64,000 nt of DNA from Salinibacillus aidingensis (GCF_039522525.1 NZ_BAAADO010000001.1:1-64000); one strand, 5' to 3'. Shown: positions 52,350 through 61,442, counted from the stretch's first letter. Program-made: numbers and translations. Notes: generated by a model not told the origin, from the sequence alone.

Positions 52350-53525
52350 CTATATGAAATCTCCAATTTTTACATGCCCTTTTAATAGATTTCTGGAAAT
52401 GATGAGGCGTTGAATTTCATCTGTACCATCATAAATTCTCCATAACCTCGCTTCACGATACCAGCGTTCAATAGGTAATTCTCTTGTATAACCCATGCCG
52501 CCATGGATCTGAAGAACACGGTCTACTACTCGATTGCCCATATTTGCTCCGTAAAGTTTGGCCATTGAAGCTAAATGACGATTATCTTCGCCATTATCCA
52601 AAGTGTAAGCAGCATTTAAGACAATCCATTTTGCTGCCTCAATTTCAACTGCAGAATCTGCAATTTTCCATTGAATCGCCTGTCTGTCAGCAATTGGTCT
52701 TCCAAAGGTTTTACGTTCTTTTGCATAGTCAATGGCCATTTGGAGTAAACGTTCAGCTGTCCCTACTGCACGAGCTCCAACAATCCATCTGGCAAATCCA
52801 ATCCATTCTAATCCAAGTTTATATCCACCATGTAATTCCCCTAATATATTTTCTTCAGGAACTCTTACATTATCGAAAATGAGACTGGCAGGTCCCCACT
52901 CTCCCATTGTGTGAATATATTCAGATTTCCAGCCCATTTCCCTATCAACAATGAAGCAAGTGACACCTTCGCGCCCTGTAGCTGCGTGTTTCTCTTTGTC
53001 AGTAATCGCGATGACCATTACGAAGTCTGCTTCATTACCGCCTGTAATAAAGGTTTTTTCACCATTAAGAACCCATTCATCTCCATCTTTATGAGCGGTC
53101 ATTTTAATGTTTCTGGTATCTGAACCTGCATCAGGCTCTGTCATAGCAAAGCAGGATTTTTTATCCCCGTTAATCGTTGGAATGAGATATTTTTCCTTTT
53201 GCTCTTTATTTCCATAGTAAAGAATGTTGTCAGCAGAGCCCCCAAAGGTGAATGGAACAAAGGTTTTTGCTACTTCCATTGTTACGATTGCCTGCATCAT
53301 TTGTCCAAGATCAGCTCCGCCATATTCTGCGGGTGTATTAATTCCCCAGAATCCAGCTTCCTTCGCCTTTAATTGCAATTCTTTCTGCTTTTCCTTTGAT
53401 AAACTTGGCTTTCCTTCAAGCTCGTTTTTAAGCACTTCATTTTCGAGCGGGATTAATTCCTTTTCCACAAATTTTCGAATCGTTTCCTGTACCATCTTTT
53501 GCTCTTCTGATAATCGTAAATCCAT
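52350..53525 (-). CDS. Acyl-CoA dehydrogenase
   Basis: 391 residues. KKSCFAMTEPDAGSDTRNIKMTA near 130, NGEKTFITGG near 157, FGRPIADRQAIQWKIADSAVEIEAAKWIVLNAA near 275, and MGYTRELPIERWYREARLWRIYDGTDEIQRLIISRNLL at the end. It directly follows a perfect palindrome that may be a TetR-family operator. ATG 53525 has GGAG. Confidence 0.93.
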   Translation of the reverse strand: MDLRLSEEQKMVQETIRKFVEKELIPLENEVLKNELEGKPSLSKEKQKELQLKAKEAGFWGINTPAEYGGADLGQMMQAIVTMEVAKTFVPFTFGGSADNILYYGNKEQKEKYLIPTINGDKKSCFAMTEPDAGSDTRNIKMTAHKDGDEWVLNGEKTFITGGNEADFVMVIAITDKEKHAATGREGVTCFIVDREMGWKSEYIHTMGEWGPASLIFDNVRVPEENILGELHGGYKLGLEWIGFARWIVGARAVGTAERLLQMAIDYAKERKTFGRPIADRQAIQWKIADSAVEIEAAKWIVLNAAYTLDNGEDNRHLASMAKLYGANMGNRVVDRVLQIHGGMGYTRELPIERWYREARLWRIYDGTDEIQRLIISRNLLKGHVKIGDFI

Positions 53526-53561
53526 GAAATTCACTCCTTGTAATTGTTGGTTAGAAATTAA

Positions 53562-53579
53562 ATACTAACTAGTTAGTAT
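53562..53579. promoter_or_regulatory. Perfect 18-bp palindrome, TetR-type operator candidate
   Basis: ATACTAACTAGTTAGTAT in the 63-bp gap between the acyl-CoA ligase stop and the dehydrogenase start. The form is typical of TetR-family operators over lipid-catabolic genes. The regulator is not in this window. Confidence 0.65.
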
Positions 53580-53588
53580 GAAAAGCGA

Positions 53589-55172
53589 CTAAGCGTTTGC
53601 TTCTTCTTTTAAGGCTCTTTTCAGAATTTTTCCTACTGCTGTTTTCGGAAGCTCATCTGCAAACTCGACAATTCGTGGGACTTTATAAGCTGCAAGTTCC
53701 TTTCTGCAATGGTCGATCACTTCTTCTTCTGTCAGCGAGGTGTTTTCTTTGCAGACGACAACGGCTTTGATTGTTTCCCCTCTGTATTTATCCGGGACTC
53801 CAATTACAGCAGCCTCAAGGACATTTGGATGTTTATAAAGAACATCTTCTACTTCAATTGGATACACGTTATAGCCACTGGCAATGATTAATTCCTTCTT
53901 CCGTCCAACAATGTAGAAGAAACCATCCTCATCCATCCTGGCTAAGTCACCTGTCGATAGCCAGCCATCTTTTAACACTTGCTGGGTTTCTTCCGGCATA
54001 CCCCAGTAACCTTTCATAATTTGAGGGCCTTTCACCACTAATTCACCAACCTCACCAATAGGTAAGGTGTCTTCCCCTGTAGCTGAATCTACTATTTTGG
54101 CATCTGTATTTGGAATCGGTATTCCGATACTGCCTGCTTTTTGTAAACCGGCGATTGGATTTCGGTGAGTGACAGGTGAAGCCTCTGATAATCCGTACCC
54201 TTCCGCAACAGTTGTTCCGCTTAGTTCATTAAAGCTGTTCAGCATTTCAACTGGAAGCGGAGCAGAACCACTTATACATGTTTTTAAGACACTTAAGTCA
54301 AAGTGATGTTCTTTACAATAATTAAGCAGGGCATTATACATTGTAGGAACACCCGGGAAAATGGTTGGTTTGGTTTTTTCAATGACTTCTGCTACCTGTT
54401 CCACATCAAATTTAGGGACTAAAATTAAATTTCCGCCTATTTTAAAGTTCAAATTCATCGCGCTGGTCATTCCATAGACATGAAACAATGGGGAAATGGT
54501 AAGAATACGTTCTTCACCTAAATTCGTTTTGACTTCTGATGTTGCAGCGCTTTGTAATGTGTTAGCCACTACATTATAGTGCGTAAGCATAGCTCCCTTT
54601 GAACGACCTGTTGTTCCCCCTGTATATTGGAGAACAGCAATATCTTCCTTAGGATCAATCGGAATATCCGGAATTGGCAACCCCTTATTTTCTAAAAGAC
54701 TATTAAACTTGCAATCGTTTTCAAAAGAAACGTCCACAATTGTTTTTAATGATGTTTTGTCCTTAATAGATTCGATTAAAGGGATTGTTTGATCAAGAGC
54801 AATGATTACTTCTGTTTCAGTATCGTTAAGTACGTGTAACAACTCAGATGATTTATACATAGGATTAATTTGCACAATAATAGCTCCGCATGTCAGAGCT
54901 GCATAATAACTGATTGGGTACTGAGGGCAGTTCGGTAACATGAGAGCAACCCGATCACCTTTACTAATTCCCATGTTATATAAGGCGGCTGCCATCGTTT
55001 GAATCGAATCTCCCAATTGTTCGTAAGTATAAGTTCTATGGAAAAACGTCATGGCGGTATGTTGCGCATACTTTTCGATAGACTGATTCAATAGCTCAGG
55101 GAGAGAAATCTCAGGAATTTCTATTTCCTGTGGATTTCCTTTTACTACATGTTTTAACCATGGTCTATCCAT
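53589..55172 (-). CDS. Acyl-CoA ligase (long-chain-fatty-acid--CoA ligase-like)
   Basis: 527 residues, ANL family. The AMP-binding P-loop LQYTGGTTGRSKGAMLTH near 172, AEGYGLSEASPVTH near 322, STGDLARMDEDGFFYIVGRKKELI near 412 and the C-terminal catalytic Lys in LPKTAVGKILKRAL. It activates the free acid to acyl-CoA, the entry step of the pathway. Confidence 0.93.
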   Translation of the reverse strand: MDRPWLKHVVKGNPQEIEIPEISLPELLNQSIEKYAQHTAMTFFHRTYTYEQLGDSIQTMAAALYNMGISKGDRVALMLPNCPQYPISYYAALTCGAIIVQINPMYKSSELLHVLNDTETEVIIALDQTIPLIESIKDKTSLKTIVDVSFENDCKFNSLLENKGLPIPDIPIDPKEDIAVLQYTGGTTGRSKGAMLTHYNVVANTLQSAATSEVKTNLGEERILTISPLFHVYGMTSAMNLNFKIGGNLILVPKFDVEQVAEVIEKTKPTIFPGVPTMYNALLNYCKEHHFDLSVLKTCISGSAPLPVEMLNSFNELSGTTVAEGYGLSEASPVTHRNPIAGLQKAGSIGIPIPNTDAKIVDSATGEDTLPIGEVGELVVKGPQIMKGYWGMPEETQQVLKDGWLSTGDLARMDEDGFFYIVGRKKELIIASGYNVYPIEVEDVLYKHPNVLEAAVIGVPDKYRGETIKAVVVCKENTSLTEEEVIDHCRKELAAYKVPRIVEFADELPKTAVGKILKRALKEEANA

Positions 55173-55188
55173 TGTTTATGACCTCCTT

Positions 55189-55593
55189 TTATTTATCCCG
55201 TACCAATTTAAACGTTCCAATTGCTTTTGCAAGGACCGTTCCTTCAGAATCAAACATTTCCCCTTCAGCAATGACCGTACGATAACCTTGTTTAATAACT
55301 TTTCCTTTAGCGTAAATCTCACCGCTATCACTTGGGGAAAGATAATGAATATTTAAACTGACCGTCAAACATCTGGTACCGGTTATCGATCTTATAGTCA
55401 TTCCCAACACCGTATCCAGGACGGTTGCATGAACCCCTCCATGCATCGTTCTGTTCACATTTAACAGCTTTTCTTCTACGGGCAGTTTCAGGAGTACATC
55501 GCCTTCTTCAAAATGGACAATGTCTAAACCAATATGAGATATAAAGGGACTATCCTGAAAGCTCTCACGTATCTCTGCTATTGTCCTATTCAA
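55189..55593 (-). CDS. PaaI-like hot-dog thioesterase
   Basis: 134 residues. LLNVNRTMHGGVHATVLDTVLGM near 46 has the HGG motif with the catalytic Asp, then SLNIHYLSPSDSGEIYAKGKVIKQGYRTVIAEGEMFD. It probably hydrolyses stalled acyl-CoAs. TTG 55593 is chosen because GGAGG lies seven bases upstream; an earlier ATG (55599) touches the SD. Confidence 0.87.
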   Translation of the reverse strand: MNRTIAEIRESFQDSPFISHIGLDIVHFEEGDVLLKLPVEEKLLNVNRTMHGGVHATVLDTVLGMTIRSITGTRCLTVSLNIHYLSPSDSGEIYAKGKVIKQGYRTVIAEGEMFDSEGTVLAKAIGTFKLVRDK

Positions 55594-55606
55594 ATGCATC
55601 CCTCCT

Positions 55607-56377
55607 TTACAAGGTACTGCCACCATCAACGCTTATAACTTGACCGGTTATGTAATTGCTTGCATCTGTTGAAAGTAATAGAGCCACACCTTTAATAGCG
55701 TCATCATTACCAATCATTTGAAGCGGATTCTGTTCCTTTATACGGTCCCCATATCTTTCCAGTACAACTTTTGTCATTTTGGTAGGGAAGAAGCCAGGTG
55801 CAATCGCATTCACATAAATTTTATGCCTTGCCCATTTTCTAGCTAAGTCTTTTGTAAAATGAATAACTCCTGCTTTACTTGTACTATACCCAATAGTATT
55901 CAGTACTTCAGGTGGCTCCGCTTTTATACCTGCAGCTGAAGCGATGTTAATAATCTTGCCGGATTTTTGTTCAATCATATGCTTACCTGCAGCTTTTGAC
56001 ATGAGAAAAGTACCTGTAACATTGACCTTGATCACTTTTTCCCAGGCTTCCAGTGGCATGTTTTCCACATCTTCTCCCCATGTAGTTCCACTATTATTGA
56101 CCAGGATATCAATGCCTCCAAAATCTTCTACAACCGCTGCAACTGTTTGATTGACGGATTCTTCATTGGTTACATCACACTCGTAAGCTTTAGCTTGAAC
56201 CCCTTTCTTTAGTAACTCATCTGCTGTCTCTTCGCAGTTTTCCCGCTTTCTGGAGCAGACAGCAATCGAACATCCTGCGTCTGAAAGTGCTTCTGCAATT
56301 TGTTTCCCTAATCCTCTTCCACCACCTGTAATTAATGCGACTTTTCCTTTTAATTGAAACAATTCAAAGGTATTCAC
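55607..56377 (-). CDS. Short-chain dehydrogenase/reductase
   Basis: 256 residues. TGGGRGLGKQIAEAL, NNSGTTWGEDVENM near 92, INIASAAGIKAEPPEVLNTIGYSTSKAG near 142-168 and APGFFPTKMTK. Related to gluconate 5-dehydrogenase/FabG-type SDRs. First gene of the catabolic operon. GTG start with GAGGAG at a long 13-nt spacing. A sigma-54 promoter lies about 65 bp upstream. Confidence 0.9.
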   Translation of the reverse strand: MNTFELFQLKGKVALITGGGRGLGKQIAEALSDAGCSIAVCSRKRENCEETADELLKKGVQAKAYECDVTNEESVNQTVAAVVEDFGGIDILVNNSGTTWGEDVENMPLEAWEKVIKVNVTGTFLMSKAAGKHMIEQKSGKIINIASAAGIKAEPPEVLNTIGYSTSKAGVIHFTKDLARKWARHKIYVNAIAPGFFPTKMTKVVLERYGDRIKEQNPLQMIGNDDAIKGVALLLSTDASNYITGQVISVDGGSTL

Positions 56378-56440
56378 GGTTTATACACAACTCCTCTGCT
56401 TCTTATCTGACTAAATAAAGTTTTGTTCACTTAATTTAGA

Positions 56441-56456
56441 TGCAAAAATCGTGCCA
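56441..56456 (-). promoter_or_regulatory. Sigma-54 (-24/-12) promoter of the acyl-CoA operon
   Basis: TGGCACGATTTTTGCA on the minus strand: exact TGGCAC-N5-TTGCA with GG and GC 12 bp apart. Expected start of transcription is about 50 bp before the SDR start codon. Confidence 0.9.
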
Positions 56457-56588
56457 TAATTATCAAAACAAGGAGATGAGCAAGTTCATTCTTGCTAAAC
56501 CCTGCTGTTATATCAAGATTAAAAAGGATTCAAAAAATTTTAAGATATTCTTTGTATTTCCTTTTTATTTTAAAGATGATAAATAATC

Positions 56589-56602
56589 ATTCATTTTTGA
56601 AT
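56589..56602. promoter_or_regulatory. Upstream activator site 1 (ATTCA-N4-TGAAT)
   Basis: ATTCATTTTTGAAT, an exact inverted repeat about 135-160 bp upstream of the sigma-54 promoter. Flanking bases extend the symmetry to AATCATTCA / TGAATTATT. Confidence 0.6.
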
Positions 56603-56633
56603 TATTGAAGAAGAAAATTAGCAAAGACAGGGG

Positions 56634-56647
56634 ATTCATGTTTGAAT
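56634..56647. promoter_or_regulatory. Upstream activator site 2
   Basis: ATTCATGTTTGAAT, same half-sites and spacing as site 1. Confidence 0.6.
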
Positions 56648-56652
56648 CAAAA

Positions 56653-56666
56653 ATTCATGTTTGAAT
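56653..56666. promoter_or_regulatory. Upstream activator site 3
   Basis: ATTCATGTTTGAAT, identical to site 2 and 19 bp from it (a tandem repeat). It lies close to the end of the activator gene. Confidence 0.6.
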
Positions 56667-56670
56667 CAAA

Positions 56671-56694
56671 GAAAAAAGACCCTTTTCCGGGCCT
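56671..56694 (-). terminator. Terminator of the sigma-54 activator gene
   Basis: GGCCC / GGGTC stem around GGAAAA, followed by T6 on the minus strand. Confidence 0.75.
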
Positions 56695-58101
56695 TCATTT
56701 TAAGTGGATATTATATTTTTTTAATTTCCTGACGATCGTTGGCTGACTTGTATTTAGAGCTTTTGCCAATTCGTATGTATTCGTATACTTTTCTGCTGCC
56801 AGTGCAATAACCTTCTTTTCTGCCATTTCTACAGCTTCTTTTAAGGGAACAATAACATTGGCTGTCAGTTTATTCGTTGTCAGATATTCCTCAGGCAGGC
56901 TATCAATGTTAATGATATCCTCACGTGAAGTTACAGCAAGCCGTTCGATTAAATTAAAAAGTTCCCGAATATTACCCGGCCATTCATAAGATAAAAAGAA
57001 GTCCTGCAGATCATAATCAAACTCCTTATTCAACTGGTATTTATTATTTACTTCATCTAAAAACTGCTGAATAAGCGGCAGGATATCTTCCCGTCTGTTT
57101 CGGAGAGGTGGAATTTCAAGTGGGATGACATTTAAACGATAATATAAGTCCTCACGAAAATCGCTGTCTTCCACCATCTTCTGCAAATCCTTATTCGTTG
57201 CTGCAAAAATTCGTACATCAATTTTTTTAGGCTTGGTTCCGCCAACTCGCTGGATTTCTCCTTCCTGCAATACTCGAAGGAGCTTGACCTGGAGAGATAG
57301 TGGAAGTTCTCCAATCTCATCTAAAAATAAAATGCCTTTATGGGCTAATTCAAACATTCCTGGTTTACCATCACGACTGGCCCCTGTAAATGCTCCACCT
57401 TCATACCCAAACAATTCAGATTCCAATAAATCAGGAGGAATAGCCCCGCAATTTATTTTGATAAAATCCCCTTTTTGTGAACGATTACTGTTTGTATAAA
57501 TATAATGTGCAAGTACATCTTTTCCGACTCCTGTTTCACCCAGAATTAAAACAGTAGCATCAATATTGGCAATACGAGTGGCTGAATCATAAATTTGTTT
57601 CATTGACTTACTTTTCGTCACAATTCCCTTTACCTGATCTGGTTTATTTTTTAATCTTTCCAATTCCTTTTTATATTGGGTATTCAATTGATTTGCTTTT
57701 CGTAATTCTATCTGTAATTTATTCAGATCAGAGAGATCCCGTATATTTGTTACTACTTTTTCGACCTCTCCATTTTCATTGAATACAGGGGTTCCAGTTA
57801 ACAGGGTTTCATTCCCTTCATAGTTATTTTGAACAAGGGATACGGTTCTCTTTTCTTCTACTACTTTTCTTGTTACGGAGTTTTTCAATATGCCTCGCTT
57901 TATCAGGTCTTTGACATTTTTACCAATGTAATATTCTTTAGGAATACCTGTAATCCGTTCGATGGCTGAATTTGTTTTTAACGTAACTCCATTTTTATCC
58001 GTAATATAAATCCCATCATATGAGTTCTCAATAATGGCATCCAGTTCCCGATTTACATCTTTAAGATTCTGATTTTCCTTTTGCAGGTTTACACCGTCCA
58101 A
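56695..58101 (-). CDS. Sigma-54-dependent transcriptional activator (PAS, AAA+, Fis HTH)
   Basis: About 468 residues. A PAS domain (about 10-125: IIENSYDGIYITDKNGVTLKTNSAIERITGI) and a coiled linker precede the AAA+ domain. There, Walker A GETGVGKD, the sigma-54 loop GAFTGA, Walker B LFLDEIGELP and RLNVIPLEIPPLRNRREDI are all intact. A Fis-type HTH ends the protein (ELAKALNTSQPTIVRKLKKY). The PAS domain may sense a small molecule. TTG 58101 has GGGGGTG; ATG 58143 with GAGG is an alternative. The gene runs into the operon it probably controls. Confidence 0.92.
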   Translation of the reverse strand: MDGVNLQKENQNLKDVNRELDAIIENSYDGIYITDKNGVTLKTNSAIERITGIPKEYYIGKNVKDLIKRGILKNSVTRKVVEEKRTVSLVQNNYEGNETLLTGTPVFNENGEVEKVVTNIRDLSDLNKLQIELRKANQLNTQYKKELERLKNKPDQVKGIVTKSKSMKQIYDSATRIANIDATVLILGETGVGKDVLAHYIYTNSNRSQKGDFIKINCGAIPPDLLESELFGYEGGAFTGASRDGKPGMFELAHKGILFLDEIGELPLSLQVKLLRVLQEGEIQRVGGTKPKKIDVRIFAATNKDLQKMVEDSDFREDLYYRLNVIPLEIPPLRNRREDILPLIQQFLDEVNNKYQLNKEFDYDLQDFFLSYEWPGNIRELFNLIERLAVTSREDIINIDSLPEEYLTTNKLTANVIVPLKEAVEMAEKKVIALAAEKYTNTYELAKALNTSQPTIVRKLKKYNIHLK

Positions 58102-58341
58102 GTAGCACACCCCCTCAGTAATTAACTTCTTTATTAGTAGCATAAATCCTCTATGTCTTTTCACTGGACTTCATGAAAGTACAGACATTGGATTACATCT
58201 GTTCCTTCACAAATCTGCTCTGACGGCTGACATGCCTTCGAAAACCTTGACATTTTAGCAAAACAAAAAAACTGCATCGTGGATAATCATATAGTAAAAT
58301 AGAATGACAACAGTTATCAGGAACTCTAAGGAGAGATTAAT

Positions 58342-58683
58342 TTGGAATTGAAGATAACTCCATCAGCCGAAATGGTATTGAAGGAACTTAATAAAAAAGG
58401 GGATCCATATCTATTGTTGTGGTATGACACAGATGATTGCGGCTGTGGCGTAAACGGCCTTCCAATGATCAGTTTTGTGGGAGAAGTGAATTCCACTTAT
58501 CAGGAAGTTGATAGTAATGTTTACCCAACTTATATCAATCGACAGCAGGCCGTTTTCTTTCATCCGAAACTTAAACTTGATGTTGTTAATAACGGTACTT
58601 TTCGACTATCGAGTCCTGAAGGCATTTTAAACCCTTTCATTTCTGCATCTAAAGTAAAGAGCATGGATTTAAATGAAGGATAG
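58342..58683 (+). CDS. HesB/IscA-like (YqkB-type) iron-sulfur biogenesis family protein
   Basis: 113 residues. It begins with TTG after AAGGAG. ITPSAEMVLKEL and LLWYDTDDCGCGVNG resemble the YqkB branch of HesB-like proteins, where the Cys pair is in the DCGCG segment rather than at the C-terminus. Cluster-binding is uncertain because the C-terminal CxC of true IscA is absent. Transcribed alone. Confidence 0.75.
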   Translation: MELKITPSAEMVLKELNKKGDPYLLLWYDTDDCGCGVNGLPMISFVGEVNSTYQEVDSNVYPTYINRQQAVFFHPKLKLDVVNNGTFRLSSPEGILNPFISASKVKSMDLNEG

Positions 58684-58736
58684 AAACAAATGACAGCTTT
58701 GAACAGTGAAGTGCATACTGGCTTTGGGAAAAATTA

Positions 58737-58778
58737 ATATAAACGCCTGGTCTGATTAGGGCACAGGCGTTTTTTACG
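58737..58778. terminator. Terminator
   Basis: AAACGCCTG / CAGGCGTTT stem with T-run on the plus strand. Confidence 0.75.
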
Positions 58779-58813
58779 CGTATGAATGAAAAAATTCTAA
58801 TTTCCCACAAGAT

Positions 58814-59362
58814 TCACTTATAAAAATCAGTGAGAGTCTCCCATTCTTCACGAAGCAGCCCCATACGTATGGAGTCATAAAATTTTCCGTTATAATATCG
58901 GCATCTTCTCAATCGCCCCTCAAGTTTCATTCCGAGCTTTTCACCAACTCTCATCATTCGTTCATTGCCTGACCATGTAGTAAAGCCGACTCTTTCCAAG
59001 GGTAATGTGTTAAATAGATGATTTATCCATAAGCGAAGTGCTTTTGTTCCATAACCTCCACTCCAGTAATCAGGATCATAAATGCCAATCCCCATTTCCA
59101 GCCATAATGAAGCTTTATGTTCCCAATAATAGCTGACAGTTCCAATTATCGAATGATTTACTTCGATCACCCAGCGATCCTCCTGGTCAATCCATTTATT
59201 TTTTCTTTCAAGAAACCTTTCATAGGAAACAGGAACAAGTTCAAAATAAGGAGCATCCCACTGCTTCCATAGCGGATCTTCTTCTTTGTAAATGAGCTTC
59301 CATAACCGTGGTAAGTCTCTTTGTTCAATTGGACGTATAATTAGTTCATCATCCTGATACAT
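58814..59362 (-). CDS. GNAT-family N-acetyltransferase (RimL-like)
   Basis: 182 residues. LIIRPIEQRDLPRLWKLIYKEEDPLWKQWDAPYF at the N-terminus, GIGIYDPDYWSGGYGTKALRLWINHLF near 90 and TWSGNERMMRVGEKLGMKLEGRLRRCRYYNGKFYDSIRMGLL at the end: the RimJ/RimL layout common in Bacillus. Substrate unknown. Confidence 0.88.
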   Translation of the reverse strand: MYQDDELIIRPIEQRDLPRLWKLIYKEEDPLWKQWDAPYFELVPVSYERFLERKNKWIDQEDRWVIEVNHSIIGTVSYYWEHKASLWLEMGIGIYDPDYWSGGYGTKALRLWINHLFNTLPLERVGFTTWSGNERMMRVGEKLGMKLEGRLRRCRYYNGKFYDSIRMGLLREEWETLTDFYK

Positions 59363-59480
59363 CTAAGGCCCTCCAAACTGCTTAAGGTTATTTTAAAATT
59401 GGGATGATATCAAGTTTAGAATAGAAAGCGTAAGCATCATACAAACTATAGATGGAATCTGCAGAAAGGTGGTATTATTC

Positions 59481-59654
59481 ATGGCTGAGGAAACTCGGGA
59501 ATATCGGACCGGACAAGGTGTTCCATTGACGGGAGAATATATCTGTCAATCAGGTGAAATAGCAAAACTAAATGAGAACGATTCTTTCCCCAGATGTCCT
59601 GTAACGGGACAGGAGACAACCTGGAAGCATGAAAATGAAGAACCTTCAAGTTAG
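59481..59654 (+). CDS. Small YjzC-like protein
   Basis: 57 residues. EYRTGQGVPLTGEYICQSGEIAKLNENDSFPRCPVTGQETTW resembles the short YjzC family (tG-x-x-P-x-x-G-x-Y...FP), function unknown. Two Cys (C23, C40 approx.) could bind a metal. ATG 59481 has AAAGGTGG. Confidence 0.6.
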   Translation: MAEETREYRTGQGVPLTGEYICQSGEIAKLNENDSFPRCPVTGQETTWKHENEEPSS

Positions 59655-59679
59655 TCCCCTATATATGTATAAGAAAGGT

Positions 59680-59718
59680 GAAAGTAACCCTGATGAACTG
59701 TATAAGGGTTACTTTTTC
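59680..59718 (+). terminator. Terminator after the YjzC-like gene
   Basis: AAAGTAACCCT / AGGGTTACTTT stem followed by TTTC. Nothing supported was seen from 59720 to 59888. Confidence 0.85.
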
Positions 59719-59888
59719 AATGGAGATGATTATTCCCATGGGTTATCCGGATACATTTCTCTTAGAAAGTAATGGATTGGAGAACCAGTTTCCGTAATAC
59801 TGCCGAAAAGCTAAAAGAAATAATTTCAATGTTTACATAATATTGTTATGGTGAATTCATGATGAAATATATTTGCGTTTCAATATCA

Positions 59889-61442
59889 TTACTCTATAAG
59901 GGCCCTTAATTCCTTCTTGATTCCTAAAATAAGTTCTAATGGAGTAACTCCATAACGTGACCATTCTCCTGCTTGATATTCTCCTGCTTTTGCATGTAAA
60001 TAGACCGCTGCGATTAAGGCCTTATGAGGAGCAGCCTTCTGTGCTAAAAACGAGGCAATTAGTCCCGCCAGTACATCTCCGCTTCCTCCCTTACTTAACG
60101 CATCATGACCAACAGGGTTAATAAAAATATCTTTATCAGGAGTGGCAATAACGGACCGGTGACCTTTTAACAATAAATATACCTTATATTTATGGGCAAA
60201 GTTCCGGGCGATTTCTATCCGATTTCCCTCGACTTCTTTAACGGTTGTACCAAGAAGCCTGGCCATCTCCCCTGGATGAGGAGTAAGAATAACATTTCCA
60301 TTAAGATGAGGTAAAATATCCAGTTCATGCTGCAGAAAATATAATCCATCTGCATCCACAATTAAATGCTGATCCTGAAGCATGCGCAGAAAAGCAGACA
60401 TCCATTCTTCCCCATTAGGAAAACGACTTAAACCAGGACCGATAGCAATGCAGTCAAATTGGTCCATTTTTCTGCTTAAAACATCAAGAGCCTTATCATC
60501 CAAATGACCATCTCTATCTGGTAATGGAAGCATAAGCGATTCCGGATTCTGCGAGGCTGCCATCGGATACAGGCTTTCGGGGATGGCTAAAGTAACTAAA
60601 CCAGCTCCAGTGTGTATAGCAGTTTTTGCAGTAAACATGGGAGCACCAATATATGGACGGGAACCACCAATAACGAGAACGTGACCAAAAGTACCTTTAT
60701 TACCTTGTGGCATTCGTGCTGGGATGGAAGTCTTCGCTAAATCTTTCGTAATAACAGACGGAAGATGTAAGTCAAGCTTTTTCGCATTGGAAACAGGAAC
60801 AGAAATATCCACCGTTTTCCATTCGCCTATGTACGCAGGACCCTGATTAAGAAAAAACCCCTTTTTCGGAAAAACAAATGTGATCGTTTTTGTTGCTTTA
60901 ATAGCTACACTTTCTGCTCTTCCATTATCACTTCCAATCCCCGACGGAATATCAACAGCGATGATCATTTTTTCTTTAGAATATTGATTAACAGTAGCTA
61001 TCATCTCATCTATTGGTTTTCGAACCGGACCTTGAACACCGGTTCCGAGTATAGCATCAACAATCACATCTGCTCCTTCAAGAAACAAAGACAGCTTATC
61101 CGGAGATTTTTCAGAGAAGTCAACGAACGGTAACCCCCGGTTTATGTATACATCAAAATGAGTTTTTGCATCTCCTTTAATACGAACTGGATTTACCATT
61201 AGACATAATTGAACATTGATCCCTGAGTCATACAAACGTCGGGCGGCCACAAATCCATCTCCACCATTATTTCCACTTCCGGCAAGAACATTCACCTTTG
61301 ACTGTTTATGAGGCAGATGTTTCATCACTTCTTCGGCTACCATGGCACCGGCATTTTCCATAAGCACAGGTCCAGGTAATCCCAGTTTCTCAATCGTGTA
61401 CTGATCCATCATCTGAATGTCTTTTTGACCTGCTGCATACAT
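59889..61442 (-). CDS. nnr: Bifunctional NAD(P)H-hydrate epimerase / ADP-dependent dehydratase
   Basis: 517 residues. The N-terminal YjeF epimerase domain (1-220: GPVLMENAGAMVAEEV, VLAGSGNNGGDGFVAARRL, AVDIPSGIGSDNG) is joined to the C-terminal carbohydrate-kinase-like NnrD domain (240-517: GHVLVIGGSRPYIGAP, IGPGLSRFP, LTPHPGEMARLLG, GSGDVLAGLIASFLAQ). It repairs hydrated NAD(P)H. ATG 61442 has GGGAGG. Confidence 0.95.
   Translation of the reverse strand: MYAAGQKDIQMMDQYTIEKLGLPGPVLMENAGAMVAEEVMKHLPHKQSKVNVLAGSGNNGGDGFVAARRLYDSGINVQLCLMVNPVRIKGDAKTHFDVYINRGLPFVDFSEKSPDKLSLFLEGADVIVDAILGTGVQGPVRKPIDEMIATVNQYSKEKMIIAVDIPSGIGSDNGRAESVAIKATKTITFVFPKKGFFLNQGPAYIGEWKTVDISVPVSNAKKLDLHLPSVITKDLAKTSIPARMPQGNKGTFGHVLVIGGSRPYIGAPMFTAKTAIHTGAGLVTLAIPESLYPMAASQNPESLMLPLPDRDGHLDDKALDVLSRKMDQFDCIAIGPGLSRFPNGEEWMSAFLRMLQDQHLIVDADGLYFLQHELDILPHLNGNVILTPHPGEMARLLGTTVKEVEGNRIEIARNFAHKYKVYLLLKGHRSVIATPDKDIFINPVGHDALSKGGSGDVLAGLIASFLAQKAAPHKALIAAVYLHAKAGEYQAGEWSRYGVTPLELILGIKKELRALIE

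Noticed and set aside
59720..59800. Short ORF with MGYPDTFLL... after the YjzC-like terminator
   Set aside because: Only 19-23 codons, SD badly placed, and it starts after a strong terminator.
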